NCBI RefSeq assembly: GCF_006442315.1
Contig: NZ_VFVY01000021.1
Location: forward strand, 1 to 64,000
DNA from: Mesorhizobium sp. B2-3-4
GTDB lineage: Bacteria; Pseudomonadota; Alphaproteobacteria; Rhizobiales; Rhizobiaceae
Direction of reading: 5' to 3'
DNA length: 64,000 nucleotides
A model generated the notes under the pieces. That model saw only the letters and a list, made by a program, of their open reading frames with translations. It was not told the DNA's origin and searched no databases. Below, one piece after another: positions 1 through 8,919 of this stretch. Position numbers and translations under genes: made by a program. The stretch's first letter is position 1. The number at the start of each line of letters is the position of its first letter.

Positions 1-16
1 CCGGATGGCCATCCGG
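1..16. repeat. Perfect 16-bp palindrome at window edge
   Basis: CCGGATGGCCATCCGG is identical to its reverse complement. It lies about 100 bases downstream of the stop of the leftward permease gene, and the rest of any larger element is cut off by the window start. It could be the core of a terminator or repeat; no T-run is visible within the window. A second short palindrome (GGCGCCGGCGCC) follows near position 74. Confidence 0.3.
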
Positions 17-115
17 TCCGAGGCTCAGTCGCTTACATCGCACAAACTCTCCTCCGTGCAGATACAAGGGGCGGCGCCGGCGCCTGGCAGCTCTATTCTC
101 CCAAGGAAGTGGTTC

Positions 116-1060
116 CTACCGCTCTTCCCTCCGAAACGGCTTCAAGAGAGCCGACGGCGCCACCGCGTTGCGCGACATGAAAGCCATGGCGACGATGGTG
201 AAGATGAAGGGCAGCATCAGGAACGCCTCGTAGGGGATATGTCCCAAACCGCTCGCCTGCATGCGCAGTTGCAAGGCGTCGACGAAGGCGAAGAGAAGCG
301 CCGCACCCGCCGAACGCCACGGATCCCAGCGGCCGAACACGACGAGCGCGATCGCTACCCAGCCGCGCCCCGAGACCACGCCGAAGGTGAAGGCGTTGAA
401 CTGCGCCATCGACAGGAAGGCGCCGGCGAGCCCCATCAGCGCGCCGCCGAGGATCACCGCCTGGAAGCGCGTTCCAACCACGCTGACGCCGGCGGAATCC
501 GCCGCGCGCGGATTTTCGCCGACCATGCGCACCGACAGGCCCCATGGCGTGCGGTAGAGCACGAAGGCGGCGAGCGGGATGGCCAGGATCGCCATGTAGA
601 CCAGCGCGAACTGGTTGAACACGGCAGGCCCGAGCACTGGAATATCGGAGAGAACCGGGATCGGCAGCGTCTCGAAACCCTTGATGCTTGGCGGCACCGA
701 TTGCTGGCCGAAGATCAGCCGGTAGAGGAAATAGGCGAGGCCCGACGAGAACAGGGTGACGCCGATGCCGCAGACATGCTGGCTCAAACCGAGCGCGACC
801 GTGAACAGCGCATGCAGCGCACTCATCAGCATGCCGGTCAGCACCGCGGCGAGCACGCCGAGCCACAGGCTGCCGCTCAGGCTGGCGGCAGTGAACCCGG
901 TCATGGCGCAGAGCAGCATGATGCCCTCTATGCCGAGATTGAGCACGCCGGCCCGCTCGGAGAACATTTCGCCGAGCGTCGCGAAGGCGAGCGGCGTGGC
1001 GATGCGGATGATAGCCGCGAGAAAGCCGACCTGGAAAATCTGCTCGAACACCGCGCTCAT
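116..1060 (-). CDS. ABC importer permease, BMP/nucleoside type (second subunit)
   Basis: A 314-residue, almost entirely hydrophobic inner-membrane protein of the branched-chain amino acid/ribose permease superfamily (BPD_transp_2). It is expected to pair with the adjacent permease to form the channel of an importer. The segment GVLNLGIEGIMLL at residues 38-50 is characteristic of the permeases that work with BMP-type binding proteins. The ATG overlaps the stop of the upstream permease by four bases (ATGA), which fixes the start well below the much longer open frame that runs through it. The gene is the last of a leftward ATPase-permease-permease set. The substrate (nucleoside, purine or related compound) is inferred from the binding-protein family only. 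Confidence 0.92.
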   Translation of the reverse strand: MSAVFEQIFQVGFLAAIIRIATPLAFATLGEMFSERAGVLNLGIEGIMLLCAMTGFTAASLSGSLWLGVLAAVLTGMLMSALHALFTVALGLSQHVCGIGVTLFSSGLAYFLYRLIFGQQSVPPSIKGFETLPIPVLSDIPVLGPAVFNQFALVYMAILAIPLAAFVLYRTPWGLSVRMVGENPRAADSAGVSVVGTRFQAVILGGALMGLAGAFLSMAQFNAFTFGVVSGRGWVAIALVVFGRWDPWRSAGAALLFAFVDALQLRMQASGLGHIPYEAFLMLPFIFTIVAMAFMSRNAVAPSALLKPFRREER

Positions 1061-2112
1061 GAGACTGCTCCGACGCGGCGGATGCGATAGGCGGTGAACA
1101 GCAGCGCCACCAGCATGGCAAGCAATGCCGTGCCCTGGATGACATCGCTGAGGAAGGCCGGCACGCCTGTCGCCCGCGACATCGCCTCGGCCCCGGTCAT
1201 CACGGCAGCCAGGAAGATCGCCGCCGGAACCACGCCCAAAGGATTGAGCCGCGCCAGCATCGCGACCACGATGCCGGAATAGCCATAGCCCGGCGAGATG
1301 TCGCTCATCACCTGGAAGTGCACGCCGCCCACCTCGCCGACACCGGCCAGTCCCGCCAGAGCACCCGACAGCAACGCGGTCGAGAGCAGCACGCGCTCGA
1401 CATGGATTCCGCCATAGCGAGCCGCTTCCGGATTCTCGCCGGTGACGCGGATCCTGAAGCCGAGCGTGGTGCGCACGATCAGGAACCAGATCAAGGGCGC
1501 CGCGACCAGCGCCACGACGACGCCGAGATGCAGCCGCGTGCCTTCGATCAGCACCGGGAAATTGGCCGAATCCTCGATCGGCGGCGAAATCGGATAGCCG
1601 CTGAAGGAATCCTTCCACGGCCCTTCGATCAGCGCCATCAGCGCATAATAGATGACCGAATTGAGCAGCAGCGAACTGACGACGTCGTCGACCTTGAATC
1701 TGACCCGCAGCGTCGCGGGGACAAGCGCCACAGCGGCCCCGGCGGCCGCACCGGCCAGCGCCATCAAGAGCATGGCGAGCGGCCCCGGCATCGGGATGGC
1801 GCCGACGAAGCAGCTTGCCACCGCGCCGGCCAGCAATTGCCCCTCGGCGCCGATGTTCCAGAATTTTGCCCGGAAGGCGACGGCCACCGCCAGCCCGGTG
1901 AAGATCATCGGCGCGGCGCGCACCAGCGTTTCGGTGATGGCATAGCTGTCGCCGAGTGACGCGGTGAACATCACGCCATAGGATTCGAGCACGCCGGCTC
2001 CGGCCAGCGCGATCAGCCCGCTGCACAAGACGAGCGTGGCCACGATGGCGAGCAGCGGCAAAGCGAGGTTGAACCAGGCCGGTGTGGAGCTACGGGCTTC
2101 CAGGCGAAACAT
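1057..2112 (-). CDS. ABC importer permease, BMP/nucleoside type (first subunit)
   Basis: A 351-residue polytopic membrane protein, the larger permease of the BMP-type importer. Residues 84-97 (KFWNIGAEGQLLAG) match the conserved cytoplasmic-loop motif of this permease class and correspond to the NLGIEG motif of its partner. The start ATG overlaps the stop of the upstream ATPase gene by one base (TGATG) and its own stop overlaps the next ATG by four bases. This points to translational coupling in an operon. Family assignment is secure; the transported compound is not. Confidence 0.92.
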   Translation of the reverse strand: MFRLEARSSTPAWFNLALPLLAIVATLVLCSGLIALAGAGVLESYGVMFTASLGDSYAITETLVRAAPMIFTGLAVAVAFRAKFWNIGAEGQLLAGAVASCFVGAIPMPGPLAMLLMALAGAAAGAAVALVPATLRVRFKVDDVVSSLLLNSVIYYALMALIEGPWKDSFSGYPISPPIEDSANFPVLIEGTRLHLGVVVALVAAPLIWFLIVRTTLGFRIRVTGENPEAARYGGIHVERVLLSTALLSGALAGLAGVGEVGGVHFQVMSDISPGYGYSGIVVAMLARLNPLGVVPAAIFLAAVMTGAEAMSRATGVPAFLSDVIQGTALLAMLVALLFTAYRIRRVGAVS

Positions 2113-3623
2113 CAGCCGTGGCCCTCCGCGCCGGTCATCAGCAGTCCGAGCCGCGCGACGGTCGCATCGGCGCTCGCAAGCGTGCCGGCGATGCGGCCCT
2201 CATACATCACCGCGATGCGATCGCAGAGCACCAGCAGCTCTTCGAGGTCCTCGCCGATGACGATGATGCCGCAGCCCTTGGCGCGCATGGCAAGGAACTT
2301 TTCATGGATGAAGCGGGCCGCCCCGATGTCGAGGCCGCGCGTCGGCTGCGAGACGATCAGGACCTTGGGATCGAAGGCCAGCTCGCGCGCCAAAAGCGCT
2401 TTCTGCAGATTGCCGCCCGACAGCGCCCCGGCGCGAACCATGGGACCGGGACATCTGATGTCGTACGCCTTGATCTGTTCCTCGGCGAAGGCGCGGATCG
2501 CGTCCGGCTTGAGCAGCCCCTTGGCGGAGAAGGCAGCCGTGCCGATGCGCGGCAGCACCATGGAATCGGCGAGCGGCAGATTGGTCACCAGTCCGGTCGT
2601 CATGCGGTCTTCCGGGATGCGGCCGAGACCGAGCGCCTGCACCTCGCGCGGCGAGAATCGCGCGACATCATGGCCGGCGATCGCCATCCGCCCGGCATTC
2701 GGCGCCCGCACACCGGAGATCACCTCGGCCAGCGCCCGCTGACCGTTGCCGGAGACACCGGCGATGCCAAGGATTTCGCCGGCGCGCACGACAAGCGACA
2801 CGTCGCGCAGCGCCGTGCCGGAATGCTTCGAGGTCGAGATGCCGTCGAGCTTCAGCACCTCGGCCCCTGGCGTCGAGGGTCCGCGCGCCGGCGGCACGAT
2901 CTCGTGACCGCACATCAGCTCGGCCATGGCGGCCGATGTCGTGTTGGCGGGGTCGTCGACACGGCCGGCGACGCGGCCATGCCGCAGCACCGTGCAGCGA
3001 TGGGTGAGTGCCCGCACCTCGTTGAGCTTGTGCGAGATGAAGATGATGCCGAGCCCCTGCGCCGCCATCGAGCGCAGCGCCGAAAACAGTCCGTCGACCT
3101 CGCTCGGCGCCAGCACCGCGGTCGGCTCGTCGAGGATCAGCAGTTTGGCGCCGCGAAACAGCGCCTTGACGATTTCCAGCCGTTGCTGCTCGCCGACCGA
3201 CAGCGCCGAAACCGGCAGGTCGGGATCGAGCGTCAGCCCGTATTGGCGGCTGATTTCGGCCAGCCGCGCCAGCCCGCCTGCACGGTCGATCCGCCCCGAT
3301 CTGCCCGGAATGCCGATCAGCAGGTTCTCCAGCACGGTGAGCCGTGGCGCCAGATGAAAATGCTGGTGCACCATGCCGATTCCGGCAGCCAGCGCATCGG
3401 CGGAGCTGGTGATTCTCGCCGGCTGGCCCTGGATCAGGATCTCGCCGGCATCCGGCGCGTAGGCGCCGAACAATATGTTCATCAGCGTCGTCTTGCCGGC
3501 GCCGTTCTCGCCCAGCAGGCCGAGGATTTCGCCGGGCGCGACAATGAGCTCGACAGCCTCGTTCGCTTTGACGGCGCCGAAGCTCTTGGTGACGCCGCGC
3601 ATTTCGATGAGTGGGGCGGACAA
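2112..3623 (-). CDS. ABC importer ATPase, two-domain RbsA/YufO type
   Basis: A 503-residue double ATP-binding subunit that energises the BMP-type importer. The first domain has Walker A GENGAGKTT (residues 38-46), signature LSVGEQQRLEI and Walker B LLILDEPTAVL. The second domain is degenerate at Walker A (GVSGNGQRALAEV, no P-loop lysine) but keeps LSGGNLQKALLAREL and SQPTRGLD, as is usual for this family. Translation probably starts at a TTG preceded by AGGAG with six-base spacing. The binding-protein gene lies upstream, separated by 228 bases that contain a palindromic repeat. That repeat may attenuate expression of the ATPase-permease part relative to the binding protein. Confidence 0.93.
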   Translation of the reverse strand: MSAPLIEMRGVTKSFGAVKANEAVELIVAPGEILGLLGENGAGKTTLMNILFGAYAPDAGEILIQGQPARITSSADALAAGIGMVHQHFHLAPRLTVLENLLIGIPGRSGRIDRAGGLARLAEISRQYGLTLDPDLPVSALSVGEQQRLEIVKALFRGAKLLILDEPTAVLAPSEVDGLFSALRSMAAQGLGIIFISHKLNEVRALTHRCTVLRHGRVAGRVDDPANTTSAAMAELMCGHEIVPPARGPSTPGAEVLKLDGISTSKHSGTALRDVSLVVRAGEILGIAGVSGNGQRALAEVISGVRAPNAGRMAIAGHDVARFSPREVQALGLGRIPEDRMTTGLVTNLPLADSMVLPRIGTAAFSAKGLLKPDAIRAFAEEQIKAYDIRCPGPMVRAGALSGGNLQKALLARELAFDPKVLIVSQPTRGLDIGAARFIHEKFLAMRAKGCGIIVIGEDLEELLVLCDRIAVMYEGRIAGTLASADATVARLGLLMTGAEGHG

Positions 3624-3670
3624 GGGTGCTCCTGAATTGCGATCCGGCTAGTCGCGGAGGGTAGCGCGAG

Positions 3671-3828
3671 GCCCCCTCTCTGGCCTGCCGGCCATCTCCC
3701 CCTCAAGGGGGGAGATTGATGGCACATCGGCCTTCGCCAATCTCCAGCGCTGTTAAGAAGACGCTACCCGGAAAGCCAATTGCTTGGCTTTCCGAATGAC
3801 GAACGTCCGGTAGGATAGAGAGGGGGGC
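3671..3828. repeat. Mosaic palindromic intergenic element
   Basis: The interval between the binding-protein and ATPase genes is bounded by inverted arms, GCCCCCTCTCT at 3671-3681 and AGAGAGGGGGGC at 3817-3828. Inside are two hairpins: ATCTCCCCC/GGGGGAGAT (3694-3716) and a perfect 11-bp stem CGGAAAGCCAA/TTGGCTTTCCG with loop TTGC (3769-3794). The outer arm CCCCTCTCT recurs in the palindrome at 16613-16637, so this is a dispersed repeat family. I recall similar elements in Mesorhizobium genomes but cannot verify that here. Confidence 0.7.
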
Positions 3829-3851
3829 TTCACGCCTCCCTCAACCAGGTC

Positions 3852-4883
3852 TCAATCCGAAACCGGCGTGTTCTCGTCGACATCCACCCGGAAATTGCCT
3901 TCGAGAATCTCCGCCTTCTTCTTCTCGACCAGGTCCTTGACGTCGGCCGGCAGCGTCTTGTCGAACTTGTGGTAGGGCGCGAGCGACGAACCGCCTTTGG
4001 CCATGCGCGAGAAGTCGCCATAGTCCTGCGCGGTGAAGACGCCGGCCTTGACCAGTTTGATCGCCTGCTCGACCGTCGGATACATGTCCCAGACCGGCCC
4101 GGTGATGACCGTATCGGGGCCGAGGCTCGACTGGTCGGACATGTTGGAGATGGCGAGGATCTTCTTGTCCACCGCCGCTTCGATGACACCGAAACGCTCG
4201 GCATAGATGACGTCGACACCGGCGTCGATCTGGGCGACCGCCGCTTCCTTGGCCTTGGGCGGATCGAAGAAGGAGCCGATGAAAGAGACCTTCTTCTTGA
4301 TGTTCGGATTGACCTCCTTGGCGCCGGCGAAGAAGGCGTTGACCAGCCGGTTCACTTCCGGAATGCCCATCGCCGCGACGGCGCCCACCGTGCCCGACTT
4401 CGACATTTTGCCGGCGATGATGCCTGAGAGGTAGGCGGGCTCGTGGATCCAGTTGTCGAAGACGCCGAAATTGGGTTCCGCCGGGCCGGCGCCCGAGCCA
4501 AACAAGAAGGCGGTCTTCGGGAACTGCTTGGCGGTGCGGCGCGACTCGCGTTCGGCCGCGAAGGCATCGCCCAGCACCAGTTGATAGCCGCCCTGCGCGT
4601 ATTCACGCATGACGCGGCCGAAATCGGCGGTCTGCACCTTCTCCGACCATTTGTAATCGATGCCCAATTCCTTTTGCGCCTTCAGCAGCGCGACATGGAC
4701 CTGGTTGTCCCAGGGTTCCTCGATCGGCGTGGCGAAGATCGCCGCCACCTTCAGCTTCTTGTCCTTGGCGAAGGCCGCACCCGGCAGCATCGCCGCAGCG
4801 AGACCCAGCGCGCCAAGCTCCAGGACGTTGCGCCGCGACAGCCCATCGCGTTTTATCTGGACTGGTTTCTTCCGGTTTTCCAT
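3852..4883 (-). CDS. BMP-family substrate-binding protein
   Basis: A 343-residue periplasmic binding protein of the BMP/PnrA family, which bind nucleosides or related ligands and deliver them to the permeases encoded at 116-2112. The N-terminus carries a twin-arginine-like signal (SRRNVLELGALGLAAAM, roughly residues 16-32) ending near AAFAKDKK. The mature part starts LKVAAIFATPIEEPWDNQ, typical of BMP proteins. There is no lipobox cysteine, so it is probably soluble in the periplasm. The ATG follows a good AGAGGGGA Shine-Dalgarno sequence. The 212 bases upstream presumably hold the operon promoter; I could not identify a specific operator. Confidence 0.92.
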   Translation of the reverse strand: MENRKKPVQIKRDGLSRRNVLELGALGLAAAMLPGAAFAKDKKLKVAAIFATPIEEPWDNQVHVALLKAQKELGIDYKWSEKVQTADFGRVMREYAQGGYQLVLGDAFAAERESRRTAKQFPKTAFLFGSGAGPAEPNFGVFDNWIHEPAYLSGIIAGKMSKSGTVGAVAAMGIPEVNRLVNAFFAGAKEVNPNIKKKVSFIGSFFDPPKAKEAAVAQIDAGVDVIYAERFGVIEAAVDKKILAISNMSDQSSLGPDTVITGPVWDMYPTVEQAIKLVKAGVFTAQDYGDFSRMAKGGSSLAPYHKFDKTLPADVKDLVEKKKAEILEGNFRVDVDENTPVSD

Positions 4884-5095
4884 TGCATTCCCCTCTGTTC
4901 GACAGCCGTGTCGAGCCGGCCGTTCGTGAAAATTTCAAGACGGGGAACTATGGAACGGGTGCGGACTTTTGTCCACATGGTCAAATTTGAGAGTACGGCC
5001 AATCGCTTCAGATTGGCGCCGCGCCAACCTCGGCAATTTGCAGTTTCCGCCACAAGTTTGGCAGCACGATCGCCGTTATGTCGCGATTGCTCTGC

Positions 5096-6301
<1,206 letters not shown>

Positions 6302-6302
6302 G

Positions 6303-7097
6303 TCAGTCGGCTTTCCCTTTTCCGGTCCCTTCATGCGCCGCCTTGGTGCGGGCCTGAAGGTCGCGCAATGTCTGGAGTTCGAGTTCGCTTGGCGCCGGCG
6401 TTTCGTCAAGCGCCTGCGCGAACTTAACCACCCAGCCACAGCTGTCCTGCACCTGCTGACAGGTGACGCCGGGATGCAGCGAGACGACCGTGAATTCCTT
6501 GGTCACGGGGTCCGGCTTCCAGATCGCGAGATCGGTGATCAGCAAGGTCGGACCGGCGGTATCGATGCCAAGCCGCTTGCGATGATCGCCACCTTCGCCA
6601 TGTCCAAAGGAGGTGAAGAAATCGATCTTCTCAACCATGCCGCGCTTCGACTGCGCCATGGTGATGTAGACTTGCTTCGACGAGGTCGCGATCTCGGGCG
6701 CGCCGCCGCCGCCCGGCAGCCTGGTCTTCGGGTGATGATAGTCGCCGATGACCGTCGTGTTGATGTTGCCGAACTTGTCTAGCTGGGCAGCACCCAGTAA
6801 GCCGATCGAGATGCGACCGCCCTGCAGCCAGTAGCGGAACATTTCCGGCACCGAGACGGTGGTCACCGCCGTTTCGCACAGTTCGCCGTCGCCGATCGAC
6901 AGCGGCAGCACTTGCGGAGCGGTGCCGATCGTGCCGCTCTCGTAGATCAGCGTGATGTCGGGCGCATGCGTCAGCCGCGCCACGTTGCAGGCGGCGGACG
7001 GGGCGCCAATGCCGACGAAGCAGACATCGTCGTTCGTCAGGGCGCGGCTGGCGGCGATCGTCATCATCTCGTTTGGGGTAAAACCGAGCTCGCTCAT
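6303..7097 (-). CDS. pcaJ: 3-oxoadipate CoA-transferase subunit B
   Basis: The 264-residue beta subunit of the CoA-transferase that transfers CoA from succinyl-CoA to beta-ketoadipate. It carries the family's active-site glutamate region YESGTIG (residues about 52-58) and the glycine-rich LPGGGGAPEIA (about 122-132). Its ATG overlaps the pcaI stop by four bases (ATGA), rejecting the longer upstream extension. It must assemble with PcaI. Family match and operon order I-J-F are clear; the substrate is inferred from pcaF and pcaR. Confidence 0.93.
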   Translation of the reverse strand: MSELGFTPNEMMTIAASRALTNDDVCFVGIGAPSAACNVARLTHAPDITLIYESGTIGTAPQVLPLSIGDGELCETAVTTVSVPEMFRYWLQGGRISIGLLGAAQLDKFGNINTTVIGDYHHPKTRLPGGGGAPEIATSSKQVYITMAQSKRGMVEKIDFFTSFGHGEGGDHRKRLGIDTAGPTLLITDLAIWKPDPVTKEFTVVSLHPGVTCQQVQDSCGWVVKFAQALDETPAPSELELQTLRDLQARTKAAHEGTGKGKAD

Positions 7098-7951
7098 GCC
7101 GCCTTCCTCAGATGCTCGACTCGGGCCGCGAAATCGTCGGCGCTCTTCTCGATGACGTTCGCCTGCATCCAGGCCTGGAATTTTTCTCGGTTGGCGGCGA
7201 TCTCGTCCCATTCGAGATAGGCGGCATTGTCCCTGGCATAATAGCCATGCGCATAGGACGGGTGCGAACCGCCGGGCACGACGGAAATCGCCGCGATCGT
7301 CCAGCGCGGCAGCACGGTCAGGTTCGGGTGCAAGTCGTCGAACGTGTCGACCACCTCCTCGACCGTCACCATGGCGCGCCTGGCCGCCAGCACGGCCTCC
7401 TTCTGGATGCCGATGATGCCTTCGACCAGAACATTGCCTTTCCTGTCGGCCTTCTGCGCATGGATGAAACTGACATCGGGCCGAATCGAAGGCACCGCCG
7501 CCAGCACCTCGCCGGTGAACGGACAGGTGACTGATCGGATGTTCGGATTGACCTCGGCCAGCCCCGCGCCGCGATAGCCACGAAACACCGCGCAGGGCAG
7601 GCCCGCCGCGCCCGCCTCATAGGCATTGGCCATGCCGGCATGGCTGTGTTCTTCGACCTCGATCGGCCGGGGAAAACCATTCTCGATGGCATCGCGGGCG
7701 CGCCGCAACAGGCCGACGCCTGGGTTGCCGACATAGGAAAAGACGATCTTCTTCGCCATGCCCATGCCGATCATCTGGTCGTAGATCAGGTCCGGCGTCA
7801 TGCGGATCAGGGTCAGGTCGCGGAAGCCCTGACGGATCGCCTCGTGGGCGGCAGCGGTCGGGATCAGATGCGTGAAGCCTTCGAAGGCGACGCTATCGCC
7901 ATCGTTCAGGTTCTCCGCAACCGCCTGTTTGAGCGGCAGGAACTTGACCAT
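7094..7951 (-). CDS. pcaI: 3-oxoadipate CoA-transferase subunit A
   Basis: The 285-residue alpha subunit of the beta-ketoadipate:succinyl-CoA transferase. It shows the CoA-transferase family features GDSVAFEGFTHLIP near the N-terminus and the glycine-rich GYRGAGLAEVNPN in the middle. It is the first gene of the leftward pcaI-pcaJ-pcaF operon and overlaps pcaJ by four bases. It diverges from the IclR-type regulator at 8074 across a 122-base control region with a perfect inverted repeat, so expression is probably induced by beta-ketoadipate through that regulator. Confidence 0.93.
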   Translation of the reverse strand: MVKFLPLKQAVAENLNDGDSVAFEGFTHLIPTAAAHEAIRQGFRDLTLIRMTPDLIYDQMIGMGMAKKIVFSYVGNPGVGLLRRARDAIENGFPRPIEVEEHSHAGMANAYEAGAAGLPCAVFRGYRGAGLAEVNPNIRSVTCPFTGEVLAAVPSIRPDVSFIHAQKADRKGNVLVEGIIGIQKEAVLAARRAMVTVEEVVDTFDDLHPNLTVLPRWTIAAISVVPGGSHPSYAHGYYARDNAAYLEWDEIAANREKFQAWMQANVIEKSADDFAARVEHLRKAA

Positions 7952-7976
7952 CGCATCGGCTCCAGGTCCAAAAAAA

Positions 7977-7991
7977 GTTCGTATTGCGAAC
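7977..7991. promoter_or_regulatory. IclR-type operator candidate between pcaI and pcaR
   Basis: GTTCGTATTGCGAAC is a perfect GTTCG-N5-CGAAC inverted repeat located 26 bases before the pcaI start and 83 bases before the regulator gene. IclR-family regulators such as PcaR and PobR bind 15-bp palindromes of similar form. Its position between the divergent genes suggests joint control. Confidence 0.6.
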
Positions 7992-8012
7992 TTTTGTTTT
8001 ATATGTGATACT
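7984..8012 (+). promoter_or_regulatory. Candidate promoter of the IclR regulator gene
   Basis: TTGCGA (7984-7989) and GATACT (8007-8012) are separated by exactly 17 bases in an AT-rich stretch upstream of the regulator. The -35 box overlaps the right half of the GTTCG-N5-CGAAC palindrome, which would make the gene autoregulated. This is a pattern match only. Confidence 0.35.
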
Positions 8013-8073
8013 TTCTAAGCCATGATCTGACTCCAAGTCAATCCAGGCCGAGACAGCATGGCGCGGAGGCGAA

Positions 8074-8844
8074 ATGGACGAGGAAGCTGTGTCGCGCGAC
8101 CATGTCGGTTCGCTGGAACGTGGCCTTGCCGTCATGGAAATCCTCGCCCGGCACCCCCAGGGGTTGACCCTGACCGAGATGGCCGAGAAAGCCGGCCTGA
8201 CCCGCGCTGGCGCCCGCCGCTTCCTGCTGACGCTCACGGCCACCGGCTATGCGACGCAGGAAGGCCGTGTGTTTTCGCTGTCGACGCGCCTCCTGACCGT
8301 CGCCCGAACCTGGCTCGGCGGAACCTCGCTATGGAGCTTCACCGCCCCGATCATGCGCGCCGTCGCGGCGCAGCTGAACGAAGCCTGTTCGGCCGCGATC
8401 CTGTCGGGCCAGGATGTCGTCTACGTCGCCCGTATTCCCGGCCGCCGCATCCTCAGCGTGTCGCTCGATGTCGGCACGAGGTTGCCGGCCTATTGCACCT
8501 CGATGGGGCGCATGTTGCTCGCCGGCCTGACGCCTCCCGAGCTCGACACGTTTTTAAGCCAGGCGACGATCGAGAAACGGACCGCAAAGACGATCACCGA
8601 CCCCAGATTGCTGGCCGGCGCCATCGCCAAAGCGAAAACGGACGGCTTCGCCATCGTCGACGAAGAGCTGGAGCTCGGGCTGCGCTCCATCGCCGTGCCG
8701 ATCCATGACCGCTCGGGAAGCACGGTCGCGGCCATCAACGTCTCGACCCAGTCGGCGCGATTTACGGTGATGGAGATGGAGCGGCAAATTCTGCCGGCGC
8801 TGCTTGAAGCGAAGCAGCGGATCGAGGATTTATTCGTGGTTTGA
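8074..8844 (+). CDS. pcaR: IclR-family regulator of beta-ketoadipate genes
   Basis: A 256-residue IclR-family transcription factor. Residues about 10-70 form the winged helix (GLTLTEMAEKAGLTRAGARR is the recognition region) and residues about 80-250 the effector-binding domain, with LPAYCTSMGRMLLAGL typical of the PcaR/PobR/CatR branch. The ATG has a close GGAGG Shine-Dalgarno. It is transcribed away from pcaIJF and is expected to bind the palindrome at 7977-7991 and respond to beta-ketoadipate. The name is given from family and position. Confidence 0.88.
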   Translation: MDEEAVSRDHVGSLERGLAVMEILARHPQGLTLTEMAEKAGLTRAGARRFLLTLTATGYATQEGRVFSLSTRLLTVARTWLGGTSLWSFTAPIMRAVAAQLNEACSAAILSGQDVVYVARIPGRRILSVSLDVGTRLPAYCTSMGRMLLAGLTPPELDTFLSQATIEKRTAKTITDPRLLAGAIAKAKTDGFAIVDEELELGLRSIAVPIHDRSGSTVAAINVSTQSARFTVMEMERQILPALLEAKQRIEDLFVV

Positions 8845-8862
8845 GGGGAGCCTATCGTTTTC

Positions 8863-8891
8863 GACGTCAGCGGGCCTGTCCCGCCGACGTC
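8863..8891. terminator. Hairpin between convergent pcaR and oxidase genes
   Basis: GACGTCAGCGGG and CCCGCCGACGTC form a 12-bp stem with one mismatch around a five-base loop, just after the pcaR stop and before the stop of the leftward oxidase gene. It lacks a T-run on either strand, so termination activity is only suggested. Confidence 0.4.
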
Positions 8892-8919
8892 ACAAGAATT
8901 GCGTGCGTTCGTACCCCCT

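Noticed and set aside
116..2026. A single 636-codon minus-strand reading frame as one protein
   Set aside because: Only its last 314 codons resemble a permease; the first half is out-of-frame sequence of the upstream permease, and an ATGA overlap gives the true start.
2082..3635. Long open frame (517 codons) on the plus strand
   Set aside because: It lies antisense to the well-supported ABC ATPase; its product is Arg/His/Asp-rich without family motifs, as expected of a shadow frame in GC-rich DNA.
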